From: Bacteroidales bacterium
Lineage (GTDB): Bacteria; Bacteroidota; Bacteroidia; Bacteroidales; JAADGE01
Direction: 5' to 3'
Length of the DNA stretch: 34,880 nt
Assembly: GCA_029934515.1 (NCBI GenBank)
Contig: JAOZMB010000018.1
Span: forward strand, 1-34,880
This document shows, piece by piece, positions 1 through 9,500 of the stretch (the first letter of the stretch is position 1; every line of letters starts with the position of its first letter). A program made the position numbers and the translations under genes. Below the pieces are notes generated by a model. That model saw only the letters and a list, made by a program, of their open reading frames with translations. It did not search any database and had not been told where the DNA came from.

Positions 1-190
1 TTTTTGCAAAGATATAAAAAAAATAACAAATAGCATTACTTAATTAGTACAACCAAGTTTAGTAATTAAAACAGTACAAATGGATTTGCAAAATTGTTTG
101 ATGAAGCTATATAATATTGTATTTATAATAAAAATTTAGAACTTTTTATTAATTTTGATGCGTTTGCTCTACATCATAATATATCAATTT

Positions 191-220
191 TTTGTATTTA
201 ATATTTTTTTTATAATTTTG
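191..220 (+). promoter_or_regulatory. Bacteroidota-type promoter for the THX gene
   Basis: TTTG at 191-194 and TAATTTTG at 213-220 are separated by 18 bases, matching the Bacteroidota primary sigma consensus (TTTG, 17-19 bases, TAnnTTTG). The start codon of the THX gene follows about 40 bases downstream, which leaves an ordinary leader. No Shine-Dalgarno sequence is visible. Confidence 0.6.
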
Positions 221-259
221 CGATTAATTAATAATCATTTTTTTATAAAAATAACAGAT

Positions 260-415
260 ATGGGAAAAGGCGATAAAAGAACAAAACGTGGAAAAATTAT
301 AGCTGGTAGTTATGGAAAGTCTCGTTTGCGAAAGAAAAAATTAAAGAAAAAGAAAGCCGCAGCAGCCGCAGCCAAAATAAAAGCAGATGAACAATTGACA
401 ACTGATAATGTATAA
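260..415 (+). CDS. 30S ribosomal protein THX
   Basis: The 51-residue product begins MGKGDKRTKRGKI and continues with a GSYGKSR segment, the signature of THX, a small basic protein that sits in the head of the 30S subunit and is usual in Bacteroidota. The tail is a lysine-rich run followed by an alanine-rich stretch and an acidic end. The reading frame is open further upstream, but that extension is hydrophobic and lies across the promoter, so the ATG at 260 is the right start. The last codons overlap a 12-bp hairpin at 398-434. The gene stands alone on its strand. The family call rests on the conserved N-terminal half; the low-complexity tail varies between species. Confidence 0.9.
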   Translation: MGKGDKRTKRGKIIAGSYGKSRLRKKKLKKKKAAAAAAKIKADEQLTTDNV

Positions 416-434
416 TTGACAAATTATCAGTTGT
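398..434 (+). other. 12-bp hairpin across the THX stop codon
   Basis: ACAACTGATAAT (398-409) pairs perfectly with ATTATCAGTTGT (423-434) around a 13-base loop that contains the stop codon at 413-415. There is no T run after it, so it is not a classic terminator. It could protect the 3' end of this short mRNA. Confidence 0.5.
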
Positions 435-545
435 AAATAACAGTATATAATTGTATTTAATTTAGCTACAAATAATGAAGTTGGGAAAGTATAAAAAGAG
501 GAAGAAGAAGCTTGTTTTTGATTAACTAAAAAATACCAATTCAAA

Positions 546-566
546 AGCCGCAAATAAATTGCGGCT
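546..566 (-). terminator. Rho-independent terminator of atpC
   Basis: AGCCGCAA (546-553) pairs with TTGCGGCT (559-566) around a five-base loop. Read on the minus strand, the stem is followed by a short T run (plus-strand AAAA at 543-546). It lies about 45 bases past the atpC stop and is placed to end that transcript. Confidence 0.6.
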
Positions 567-610
567 CCAATCATGAAAAAATAAACAAAAAAACAATTCT
601 CTTTTTAATA

Positions 611-850
611 TTAAAATTTTGCCAATATTACAATATTATTTTTTAGCACCTCAGTAACTCCGCCTTTTATTTCAAATTCTCTTTCTTCATTGTTTTCGTC
701 TTTTATTTTTATGATACCCTCGCCAAGTGAAGAAATAAGTGGTGCATGATTTCGCAACACTCCAAAAGAACCTTCACTGCCAGGTATTTTGACATAATTT
801 ACTTCTCCATTAAACAGCGTTTCCTCAGGTGTTATAATTTCCAAATACAT
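611..850 (-). CDS. atpC: ATP synthase F1 subunit epsilon
   Basis: The 79-residue product is the beta-sandwich domain of the F1 epsilon subunit, which sits in the central stalk and couples rotation to catalysis. MYLEIITPEETLFNGEV at the N-terminus, then a PGSEGSFGVLRNHAPLIS segment and a GGVTEV segment near the end are typical. The C-terminal helical hairpin of the longer family members is absent, which is usual in Bacteroidota, so this is not a truncation. It is odd that atpD does not lie next to it: the gene is flanked by the THX gene and a CPBP protease and has its own promoter (876-906) and terminator (546-566). The rest of the ATP synthase must be encoded elsewhere. Confidence 0.93.
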   Translation of the reverse strand: MYLEIITPEETLFNGEVNYVKIPGSEGSFGVLRNHAPLISSLGEGIIKIKDENNEEREFEIKGGVTEVLKNNIVILAKF

Positions 851-875
851 AAAACTATCAATTATAAAATTTTTA

Positions 876-906
876 CAAAGATAATAAAAAAATCAAAAAT
901 AACAAA
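876..906 (-). promoter_or_regulatory. Bacteroidota-type promoter for atpC
   Basis: On the minus strand TTTG (plus-strand CAAA 903-906) and TATCTTTG (plus-strand CAAAGATA 876-883) are separated by 19 bases. The site lies 26 bases before the atpC start and supports transcription of atpC as a single gene. Confidence 0.6.
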
Positions 907-1093
907 AAAAATAAATATTTAATAAAAATTTAATTTGAAAATATTACTATCTAATTGAAAACTAATATATTAGAAAATATAAATAAATAAATAAAATTTG
1001 TGATATTGCTTTATTAAGAAATAAAAACTAAATTTGTGTTTTGAAAACTTGTAATTATTAAATAATCAAACTCAAATATAAAATATTAAATTT

Positions 1094-2008
1094 ATGAAAA
1101 ATCCTTTGTTCGAAATATCTTCTCCTTTGACAAAATTACTGTTTTTAACTTTTATAATATTATCCTCTCTCTTGTTATTCTTGATTATTGGATTGCTTGT
1201 GAGCATTCCTTTGTTTGGTATTGACATTACTAATCTTAAAAATTATTTTGCAATCGAAGACCCCGTAAATTTACCTTTCATAAAATTTATACAAGCATTT
1301 CAATCTATCGGAATTTTTATTGTACCGCCTTTTGTTGCTGGATATTTGTATTCAGAAAATACTTATTCATATCTTAAATTAAATAATGCTACTTCTTTTG
1401 TTTTGCTAATAATATCAGGAATATTAATTTTTACTATTTTACCTATAATTAATTTTACTGCTGATATAAATTCATTGTTATCTTTACCAGATTTTCTCTC
1501 TGGTTTAGAAACTTTTATTAAAGAGTCCGAAAGGAATGCCGAAAATATTACAAAACTATTTCTTTCAGTAAATACAATTAGTGGTCTATTTATAAATCTA
1601 ATAATCGTCGCAGTAATACCCGCAATAGGCGAAGAATTATTGTTCAGAGGTGTTATTCAAAAACTATTTATAGAATGGTTCAAAAATATTCATATAGGAA
1701 TAATAGTAACTGGACTTTTATTTAGTGCAATTCATTTTCAGTTTTACGGTTTTATTCCTCGTGCTTTGCTTGGTATTTTATTTGGTTATCTGTTTGTCTG
1801 GAGCAAAAATATAATAATACCAATATTTGCTCATTTTGTAAACAATGCAACTGGAGTAATTGTATATTATTATCTACAAAACTCCGAACTTCTTAAAAAA
1901 ACAGAAACATTTGGAACAGAACCGTCTCAATATCCTTTACTATTTGGAACATTACTATTAAGCATTTTTTTGATTTATATATTCAAAAAAAATGTCCGCA
2001 GTTTTTGA
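1094..2008 (+). CDS. CPBP family intramembrane metalloprotease
   Basis: A 304-residue polytopic membrane protein with about eight hydrophobic segments. The C-terminal half carries the CPBP (CAAX protease and bacteriocin-processing, Abi) motifs: EELLFRG with the glutamate pair at residues 180-181 and arginine 185, a histidine at 214 in SAIHF, and H247/N250 in FAHFVNN. These residues form the metal-dependent active site inside the membrane in this family. The substrate cannot be inferred: bacterial members act in prenyl-protein processing, bacteriocin immunity or membrane-protein regulation, and nothing nearby points to one of these. The gene is monocistronic and divergent from atpC. The ATG at 1094 is preceded by an AT-rich leader. 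Confidence 0.85.
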   Translation: MKNPLFEISSPLTKLLFLTFIILSSLLLFLIIGLLVSIPLFGIDITNLKNYFAIEDPVNLPFIKFIQAFQSIGIFIVPPFVAGYLYSENTYSYLKLNNATSFVLLIISGILIFTILPIINFTADINSLLSLPDFLSGLETFIKESERNAENITKLFLSVNTISGLFINLIIVAVIPAIGEELLFRGVIQKLFIEWFKNIHIGIIVTGLLFSAIHFQFYGFIPRALLGILFGYLFVWSKNIIIPIFAHFVNNATGVIVYYYLQNSELLKKTETFGTEPSQYPLLFGTLLLSIFLIYIFKKNVRSF

Positions 2009-2047
2009 TAATAGCGACAAGATACGCATAATGTCATGTTCACAACT

Positions 2048-3838
2048 TTATATTTTTTTTAGGTGTCCTTTTTCTTTTGTATGTCCGTAAATGTGTTTTA
2101 TTTTTACGTTATATTTCTTGTTAATAATTCTTCTTTTTAATTTTAACGTTGGCGATAGTTCTTCTGATTCGGGTGTCCATTCTTCGCAAACAAGTTCAAA
2201 TTTCTTAATTTTCATTGTTTTATCAAAAGTTTTGTTAAATATTTCTATCTCCTGTTCGAATCGTTTAATTACTTTATTGTTTGTTATTAGTTCGAGGTTA
2301 TCTTTAAAATGTATTTTGTGCTCTGATGCCCAGCTGTGTAAAAATTCAAAATTAGGACAAATAATTGCGGCACAGAATTTCTCTCCGTCTCCGACAATCA
2401 TAAGTTGCTCAATAAATATTGATTCTTTAAAAGTATTTTCAATTAATTCTGGAGCGATATATTTTCCTGTTGATAATTTAAATAATTCTTTTTTTCTTCC
2501 TGTAATTTTCAGATTTTTGCCGTCTAATCTTCCCATGTCACCTGTGTGGAAGAATCCGTCTTTATTTATAACTTCTTTTGTTTTCTTTTCGTCTCTATAA
2601 TATCCTTTCATCAGGTTTGGCCCTTTAAAAAGTATTTCACCGTCTTTTGCAATTTTAACTTCTACTCCTTCAAGTATCTCGCCTACTGTTCCGGGACGTA
2701 TATTATTGAGTCTATTTACAGAGATTACTGGTGCCGTTTCAGTAAGTCCGTATCCTTCGAGTATAGGAATACCTGCTGCCGCAAATACTCTTGCCAATCG
2801 CGGTTGTAATGCTGCTCCGCCAGATACTATTGTAATTATTCTTCCGCCGAGAGCATCACGCCATTTTGTAAAAATTAGCTTATTTGCCATTGCCAATTTT
2901 ATATCAAAAAGTAAACTTTGTTTTTTTGATGGGTCATATTTTTGTCCTAATTCAATTGCTTGAAAGAATAATTTCTTTTTTATTCCTGTAAGATTTATTC
3001 CTTTGGCGTATATTTTATCGTAAATTTTTTCGAGAACACGAGGTACAGATGCAAAAATATGAGGTCTTATTTCTTTTATGTTATCAACAAGGACTTCAAT
3101 ATTTTCGGCATAATTAATACTAATTCCCATATACATAAATAAATAATTTAGCATTCTCTCGAACACATGATTCAATGGCAAAAAACTTATTGCAATTTTT
3201 GTTTCCGAAGGTACTGCAACCTGCGAAGCCAAAACATTACTTACAAAATTTTTGTGTGTCATCATCACTCCTTTTGATAGTCCGGTTGTTCCAGAAGTAT
3301 ATATTATAGAACACAAATCGTCTTCTTTTATACTATTTTTTATCTCAATCAATTTATCTTTATCTCTATCTATATTTTTCTTTCCGAGTTCGATTATTTC
3401 ATCAAAACATGTAACACCTTTTATTTTATCAAAACTGTATATTTTTTCAATATTTTTTATTTTGTCTACAATAGGTTTAATGTAATTATATCTATCTTCC
3501 GATGAAACTATTACTATTTTGGTCTCAGAATGCTTTAATATATGCTCGTACTCAGCCTCGCTGACAGTTGGATAGATAGGAACATGAACAACTCCTATTT
3601 GCGACATTCCTATATCTACAAAGTTCCATTCTGGTCGATTGTTGGATACAGTTGCGATTTTATCATCTTTCTTAAAGCCTAATTCTACTAACCCACAACT
3701 GAAATAATTTGCATTATTTACCAAATCATCGCTTGAAAATCGTTCCCACTTTCCATTTCTTTTCACAGTTAAAGCATCATCTTTTGGAAAATTTTGCAGT
3801 GCATATTCGGCAAAATCAAATGTACGTTTTAATGTCAT
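2048..3838 (-). CDS. long-chain fatty acid--CoA ligase (AMP-forming)
   Basis: A 596-residue acyl-adenylate-forming enzyme, close to the usual length of the family. It activates fatty acids with ATP and CoA at the cytoplasmic face of the membrane. The ATP-binding loop TSGTTGLSKGV is at about residues 181-191, the A5-type motif YGLTE at 363-367, HTGDMG at 431-436 (the aspartate that binds the ribose), and GRKKELFKLSTGKYIAPE at 447-464, the hinge and fatty-acyl signature typical of the long-chain (ACSL/FadD15-like) branch. All key residues are present. It is the last gene of a minus-strand run with the Tim44-like protein (81-base gap) and the M42 peptidase. The precise chain-length preference cannot be read from the sequence. 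Confidence 0.92.
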   Translation of the reverse strand: MTLKRTFDFAEYALQNFPKDDALTVKRNGKWERFSSDDLVNNANYFSCGLVELGFKKDDKIATVSNNRPEWNFVDIGMSQIGVVHVPIYPTVSEAEYEHILKHSETKIVIVSSEDRYNYIKPIVDKIKNIEKIYSFDKIKGVTCFDEIIELGKKNIDRDKDKLIEIKNSIKEDDLCSIIYTSGTTGLSKGVMMTHKNFVSNVLASQVAVPSETKIAISFLPLNHVFERMLNYLFMYMGISINYAENIEVLVDNIKEIRPHIFASVPRVLEKIYDKIYAKGINLTGIKKKLFFQAIELGQKYDPSKKQSLLFDIKLAMANKLIFTKWRDALGGRIITIVSGGAALQPRLARVFAAAGIPILEGYGLTETAPVISVNRLNNIRPGTVGEILEGVEVKIAKDGEILFKGPNLMKGYYRDEKKTKEVINKDGFFHTGDMGRLDGKNLKITGRKKELFKLSTGKYIAPELIENTFKESIFIEQLMIVGDGEKFCAAIICPNFEFLHSWASEHKIHFKDNLELITNNKVIKRFEQEIEIFNKTFDKTMKIKKFELVCEEWTPESEELSPTLKLKRRIINKKYNVKIKHIYGHTKEKGHLKKI

Positions 3839-3919
3839 AATTTTTATTTTTTTTTATTGATTTATATTTAAGTGCATGATTGTAAAATCAGAAAATAACC
3901 TATTGAAAAAAATTATCTT

Positions 3920-5428
3920 TTAAGAATATACTTCGTCTTGTGTTATGATTGCCAATACCCAAGAATAGTCTCCGTTACTTATTTTGCTGTTACAATATTC
4001 GCATATTCCAGCTTGTCCTATTTTTTCTGCTGGTGCTCCACAATTTGGACATGTTGAGAAATCATAAGAATTTTTTTCTACTCCTTCTTTTCGTATAAAA
4101 GTCCAATATTCACTAAATTTTCTTGATTTTCGTACAGAACCGCCTTTTATTTTTCCTCGTTCATCTTCCACGTAATCCAAACACGAAGCGAACACTCTGA
4201 ATGTCAGCGTATCATAAAATTTATCTGTATCAACATTTACCAATTGAACATAAGAAATATCAATATTTTCGAGCTTATTTGTGAGACCTTCTCTTTGATA
4301 TGAATCTATCCAAAATAAAAACGATTCATACAAACGGTCGCTTAATAAATTCCTAACAGATTGTAAATTTTTGTTCGACCACGCTTCATAAATATTAAAA
4401 AAATAAGGACTAACAACTTCGTCAATCAATTTATTATACCATGTATTATTGTTGAATCCATGCGAATAAGCAAAAGCCTCAATATGCTCTTCTAAATTCG
4501 GTTGAAAAACAGTAGGAAGGTCTGTGCCTTGTTCTTTCTCGTAGTGGGCAAGTCCTTTTGTTTTAAAAACTTTTTGACTCAAAACTCTATGAGTTTTAAC
4601 ATACCATTGCATCTCGCCGTTTTTTATATGATTTCCACAATATGCGCAATCGCCAGCATCAGTAAAATTAGGTGTTGAGCCACAATTAGGACATGCAAGT
4701 TTTCGCAATTTGTCTGGTTCTGGCGAAAGGACATCCTTATTACGATTAAAATACCAACGCTCAACAATTGCATATCTCGTACTTCTTCCTTTTATTGTAA
4801 CCGTAAAATTTGCATCAATATCAACAGCTATTCCAGTTATTTTAGGATAAATATTTATATCACTAATATTTGTGCTTCCTATAACAATTTCTTCAATATC
4901 TTGTTTTATTTTAATATTTTTTGATTTAATTTGTTCATTTTGAAGCAAATATGGCGAAATATTTTTAAAATCTTTTTTTCCGAACCAAGAATAATATTTT
5001 ATAAATATAAGATTTGCAAAATCAATAAACAATACTTTTGAAAAATTTGGGTCTTGCTTTTTAAGCATATCAATTTTATCTTCGATATCATTATTTTGTT
5101 CGTATCTTTGATATCCCGCTGGTGCAGAACTTATAATTTCATTTTCGTTGTTTCTTCTTTTCTGAATTATAAATCTGACAACAAATATTGCAATTATTAC
5201 TGGAATTGAAAGTTGAGGAGGCAAGACCGTAAAAAGAAAATATATTAGAAGTCCTATTCCATCGCCACCACCTCCACCACCGCTTCCGCTTCTTCCACCT
5301 GAATACGAACTCCCTCCACCAGGTCGTGAAAAAGCAATATCACTACCAAAGATTGATGGTAAAATAATAAGAATTGCCAAAGTCAATAATAGCAATATTA
5401 TACCAAAATATTTTTTGTTATGTATCAT
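3920..5428 (-). CDS. Tim44-like membrane protein with two zinc ribbons
   Basis: A 502-residue protein. Residues 8-27 form a membrane segment or signal anchor, followed by a glycine/serine-rich stretch (36-57) and a second hydrophobic region (about 58-89). The following soluble part, with an alpha/beta pattern from about 120 to 235, resembles the Tim44-like (NTF2-fold) domain. A CxxC...CxxC zinc ribbon lies at C246/C249/C261/C264. A second alpha/beta region follows (about 290-450), then another zinc ribbon at C460/C463/C476/C479. The duplicated domain-plus-ribbon layout suggests internal duplication. Tim44-like bacterial proteins are membrane-anchored and poorly understood. It lies 48 bases after the M42 peptidase and 81 bases before the acyl-CoA ligase, so co-transcription is possible. 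Confidence 0.7.
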   Translation of the reverse strand: MIHNKKYFGIILLLLTLAILIILPSIFGSDIAFSRPGGGSSYSGGRSGSGGGGGGDGIGLLIYFLFTVLPPQLSIPVIIAIFVVRFIIQKRRNNENEIISSAPAGYQRYEQNNDIEDKIDMLKKQDPNFSKVLFIDFANLIFIKYYSWFGKKDFKNISPYLLQNEQIKSKNIKIKQDIEEIVIGSTNISDINIYPKITGIAVDIDANFTVTIKGRSTRYAIVERWYFNRNKDVLSPEPDKLRKLACPNCGSTPNFTDAGDCAYCGNHIKNGEMQWYVKTHRVLSQKVFKTKGLAHYEKEQGTDLPTVFQPNLEEHIEAFAYSHGFNNNTWYNKLIDEVVSPYFFNIYEAWSNKNLQSVRNLLSDRLYESFLFWIDSYQREGLTNKLENIDISYVQLVNVDTDKFYDTLTFRVFASCLDYVEDERGKIKGGSVRKSRKFSEYWTFIRKEGVEKNSYDFSTCPNCGAPAEKIGQAGICEYCNSKISNGDYSWVLAIITQDEVYS

Positions 5429-5476
5429 TTTTATATTTAAGATTTTGTGATTTTTAAATTTATTATAGAATAATAA

Positions 5477-6391
5477 TTATAACTCGTCCATAAGTGATTT
5501 ATAAAGTTCTATTGTATCATAAATATCACTTTTTTGTATAGTTTCATTTGGCGAATGTACTTTATTTTCAGCTGGACCAATAAAACACCAATCCATAGGA
5601 TATGAAGATTTTTGTATCCTTGTACCATCGCTTCCGCCAGAACGTTCTACTTCAAATTGATAATTTAGCTTGTAATTATCAATTATTTTAATAATTTTTT
5701 CAATATATTTTCTTCTCGGAATACCTGAATCACGAAGCGAAACAACTGTTCCATTTCCATGTTTTATGCCTTCTGTTATCCATGTTACATCAAGTATAAG
5801 AGCTTGGCTAACATTCATTTTCTCATAAATTAACCTTGTAATAATATCAGCACCTCCGCCACTATGCTCTTCGTAACTCGTAAATGTAATAATTCCGTTT
5901 TGTAATGTTTCTGCTATTTTAAGTGCCACCCAAACTCCAACTCGGTTATCCAAATAAGGCGATTCAATCATTTTATCTGTTTCTCTAAAATTTGGTTTAT
6001 ATACCAAACTTGTTCCTCTGTCAATTTCTCTGGAAAAAATATAAGACAAATCAGAATCATTTTCTCCCTTTTGTAAAATACATTCTATTTCACCTTTTGA
6101 ATCTCTACCTGTTAAAATTGTTCCAGACTTGGCACTCGGAGAACCAATTGGAATAAGTTCATTTTTGTATCTTACCGTGTAACCGACAGAGTCAACATGT
6201 GCATAAATTGCCGTTTGCGGATTTCCAAATTTTAAAATAATATTATCATGAAGACCATGACCATAAAATAAATCTGGTGGAACTTTCCACTTACCAACAT
6301 TATTGGAAATGTATCTCAAAATAAAATTTTTCATTCTATATTCTTCACCAGAAGGAGAATGAACTTTACATAATTTTTCTAAATTTTTCAT
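5477..6391 (-). CDS. M42-type zinc aminopeptidase
   Basis: A 304-residue metallopeptidase of the M42/M20/M28 (MH clan) fold. The metal-binding and catalytic residues can be placed: H65 and D67 in YAHVDSVG, D148 in YLDNRVG, the glutamate pair E174/E175 in SYEEHSGGG, D201 in LDVT, and H279 in KVHSPNE near the C-terminus. Together these match an active two-metal aminopeptidase. The chain is slightly shorter than the 340-360 residues usual for M42 enzymes. It is the first gene of a possible minus-strand operon with the Tim44-like protein and the acyl-CoA ligase. A TATCTTTG-like -7 box lies at 6520-6527, without a clear -33 partner. The substrate is unknown. Confidence 0.8.
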   Translation of the reverse strand: MKNLEKLCKVHSPSGEEYRMKNFILRYISNNVGKWKVPPDLFYGHGLHDNIILKFGNPQTAIYAHVDSVGYTVRYKNELIPIGSPSAKSGTILTGRDSKGEIECILQKGENDSDLSYIFSREIDRGTSLVYKPNFRETDKMIESPYLDNRVGVWVALKIAETLQNGIITFTSYEEHSGGGADIITRLIYEKMNVSQALILDVTWITEGIKHGNGTVVSLRDSGIPRRKYIEKIIKIIDNYKLNYQFEVERSGGSDGTRIQKSSYPMDWCFIGPAENKVHSPNETIQKSDIYDTIELYKSLMDEL

Positions 6392-6518
6392 TAAAAGAAA
6401 ATTTTAATCTAATTTTTTTTATTAAATTTGTGCGCTGATTTTTATGATAATAAATTATAAAAACTTACTAATCAATAATATATAATATTAAATATAACAA
6501 TGAAATTTGTGTTACGAT

Positions 6519-6527
6519 GCAAAGATA
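6519..6527 (-). promoter_or_regulatory. possible -7 box for the M42 peptidase gene
   Basis: Plus-strand GCAAAGATA reads TATCTTTGC on the minus strand and fits the Bacteroidota -7 consensus. It lies about 130 bases before the M42 start. No TTTG is found at the right distance, so support is weak. Confidence 0.3.
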
Positions 6528-6575
6528 CAAAAATAAAAAAGACTTTTTTCATTAATTTATATTAATTTTTAATAG

Positions 6576-9500
6576 ATGAAACAATTACAAGCAGGATATT
6601 TTATAGAAACAGTTACAGAATTATACAGCACTCGGCATATAGAAGAACAATTTTTACCTTTGTTAAAAAAACTATCATGCTTCGATATAGAAACAGAAAC
6701 AGATATTTCACACAGAATAAAAAATTCATCTGTTGCTGTAATAAATAATATTATAACAAGAGGAACTCCTACTCGACCTTCGATTTTTATTGGAGATCTT
6801 ATTTCACGAATTTTTTCGCAAACAGTGAAACGAACAAATGCAGGAGGAAATATAAGATATAATTTTGTTGCAGGAACAGATAAAGAACTAATAAATAAGG
6901 TCTTTCATATTATAGACCCAAGAATAAAAATAAAATATCCGACAAAATATATGTCGGAAACAGAAAAATTTAAAATAGATTTTATTTTTAATGATGTTTT
7001 GAAATATACAGGCGATTATTTTTTGCAGGAAATTAATCTGTTAGACAAAAAAAATAAATTCACAATCGAACCGCCTTATTCAAATAATAACAAAAAAGCT
7101 ATTGTTATTGAGACAGATGTCGACGCAGATATTATAAATGTTGATTACATTCTTATTGAAAAGAAAAGAAAAGAACTTGAAAAACAAAATATTAATTATT
7201 TATACGTAAAAAAAGGTCAAACAGAAACGGTAACCTCTGATTTACAATATTTTACATATAATGAATATTTTGATATTATAAAGAAGAACTTTCTTGTTCC
7301 TTTGTATAATAGAACTTCTGGGCTTGATATGTTGCAAATAGTACTTGCACCTTTTGCAATTGCGAGAATACAAAAAACAGTTATTGAATTTATACTTGCA
7401 GGAAAACTTAAATTAAATGTAAGAAAACTGAAAATTGCTGTTATTGAACGTGATGTACCTGCTGGATATCTTGCATTTGAAGATTTAAAACAACAATTTG
7501 AAAATCTTTACATATTACAAGGAAAAAAAATATATTTTCCAAAAATTGAACTTGATATTTATTACAGCAAAGAGTTTAAGAATGCAAAGTTGAACAATTT
7601 TTTTAAGGGAAACAAAAAAGACATAACCGAATTTGATAAAAACAAATTTTATGATTTGCTGATTGATATTTCCATGCTTCAAAAAACAGGATTTGATGAT
7701 TGTATTCCAGAAACGAAAGCAAAAAATAAAGTGAAAATCCGCTCGGTAAATTCAGTAAATTCTACACGAAAATTTTATACAAGTAAATTAATTTTTTACG
7801 ATGCACTTAAATTCAGAACAGCTGTCAGTTTGGAAAACAAAACAGAAAGGTCTTTAAAATTTTTTCTGCAAAATATATTCCGAAAAAATAATTTTTACGA
7901 TAATCAAATTAATGCAATCAGAAAAGCATTGACACTTGAAAGTTTTACTCAAATAAGTCCACCTGGGAGCGGGAAAACTCTTATTTATCAGTTCGCAGCC
8001 ATAATGCAAGCTGGAATAAGTATTGCCGTGCTTCCTGATACAAATATACTGAGAGAACATTACAACGATTTGCAAAACGAAAATATTGACGGAACTTGTT
8101 ATATTAATTCTTCTAATTATAGGTGTACCGAAAATACAAAAGCTCTAAATAAATTCGGAAACGGTGAATCTTTAATTACTTTTGTTAGTTCGGAAAAATT
8201 TAAGGAAATATCATTCAAGGAAAATATTAACAAATTATTTTTAAATAAAATATATTTTTCTTATTTTGTTATCGATGAAATTCAATGTATTTCGGAATTT
8301 TCATGCGATTTTCGACCTGCATACAAAGAACTTGCAAAATTTGCTTTTGATAATTGTAAAACAAAAAATATTAGAAAAATACCAATTATAGGACTCGGCA
8401 CAACAGCAACTTACAACGTAAAAAAAGATATTATAAGTAACACGAATATAAATTCAGAAAATTTTTTGATATATAAAAACGACAAAAGAAAAATAAATTA
8501 TAAAGTAATAAAAACAAACGAAAAACATACAACTGTGTTGCAATTGTTGGAGGAAACAAAATCCAATACATTAATAGTAAGTCCCGATATAAAAAAGATT
8601 TACGAAATAAATGATGAGAATTATGCAGATATTACAGATATTATACAAACAGAACATAGAGAAATAAAAACTGAATCTTATTTTGGAACAATTGATGCAA
8701 GACGAAATTATGTAGAAAAAGAAGAAGCATACAGTTCAGAAGAAAATTATTTTAATTTTAAAAATAATAATATTAACATATTGACAGTCAACGAGTCGGT
8801 GTGCAATTTTAAGAAATCAGATATTCGTAGAATAATATTTATGAACTTACCTGAATCGTTGGAAAATTTTTATAAAATAATAGGTTGTGCTGGCAGAGAC
8901 GGAAAACCAGCGAACATATATGTATTATACGATGACACAGTTACCGAAATTTTTGAGAATACATACGCCGCAAAATCAAATGGCAAACCCGAACAAGCTG
9001 AGTTAATTCTAAATATAACAAAAGATAGTATTGTTCAAAGACAAAAATTAAATAGAACATATCAGAGTAGAAAAAAAGAAATAAACGTATTGCACGAAAT
9101 TATTGATATAATCAACAAAAAACATAAAGAGTTTAAATTTAACAAGATAACAAAGATTAATTTGATGTTTTCAAATAATGTTTTGAACAATACAATTAAA
9201 ATGCTTGATAAACATTTGCCAGATAAATTCGATGTAAAAGATGTAGAAAAGGCATACAATTCAAATAATTATCATACTGGTTTTATCAATTCTCTAAACG
9301 AAGTTTATAGAACAAAACTTGTAAACGATGATATAGATATTGATGTCGAACTTGAAACGATGTTTTATAATCACAGAGACCAAAATGATACAGAAATAGC
9401 TTTATATAGATTGCAGACAATATCTTATATCGAGAGTTATGAAATTAATTTAAAAGAGAAATATTTTGTTATTTATTTAATGAAAAAACAAGATAGAAAA

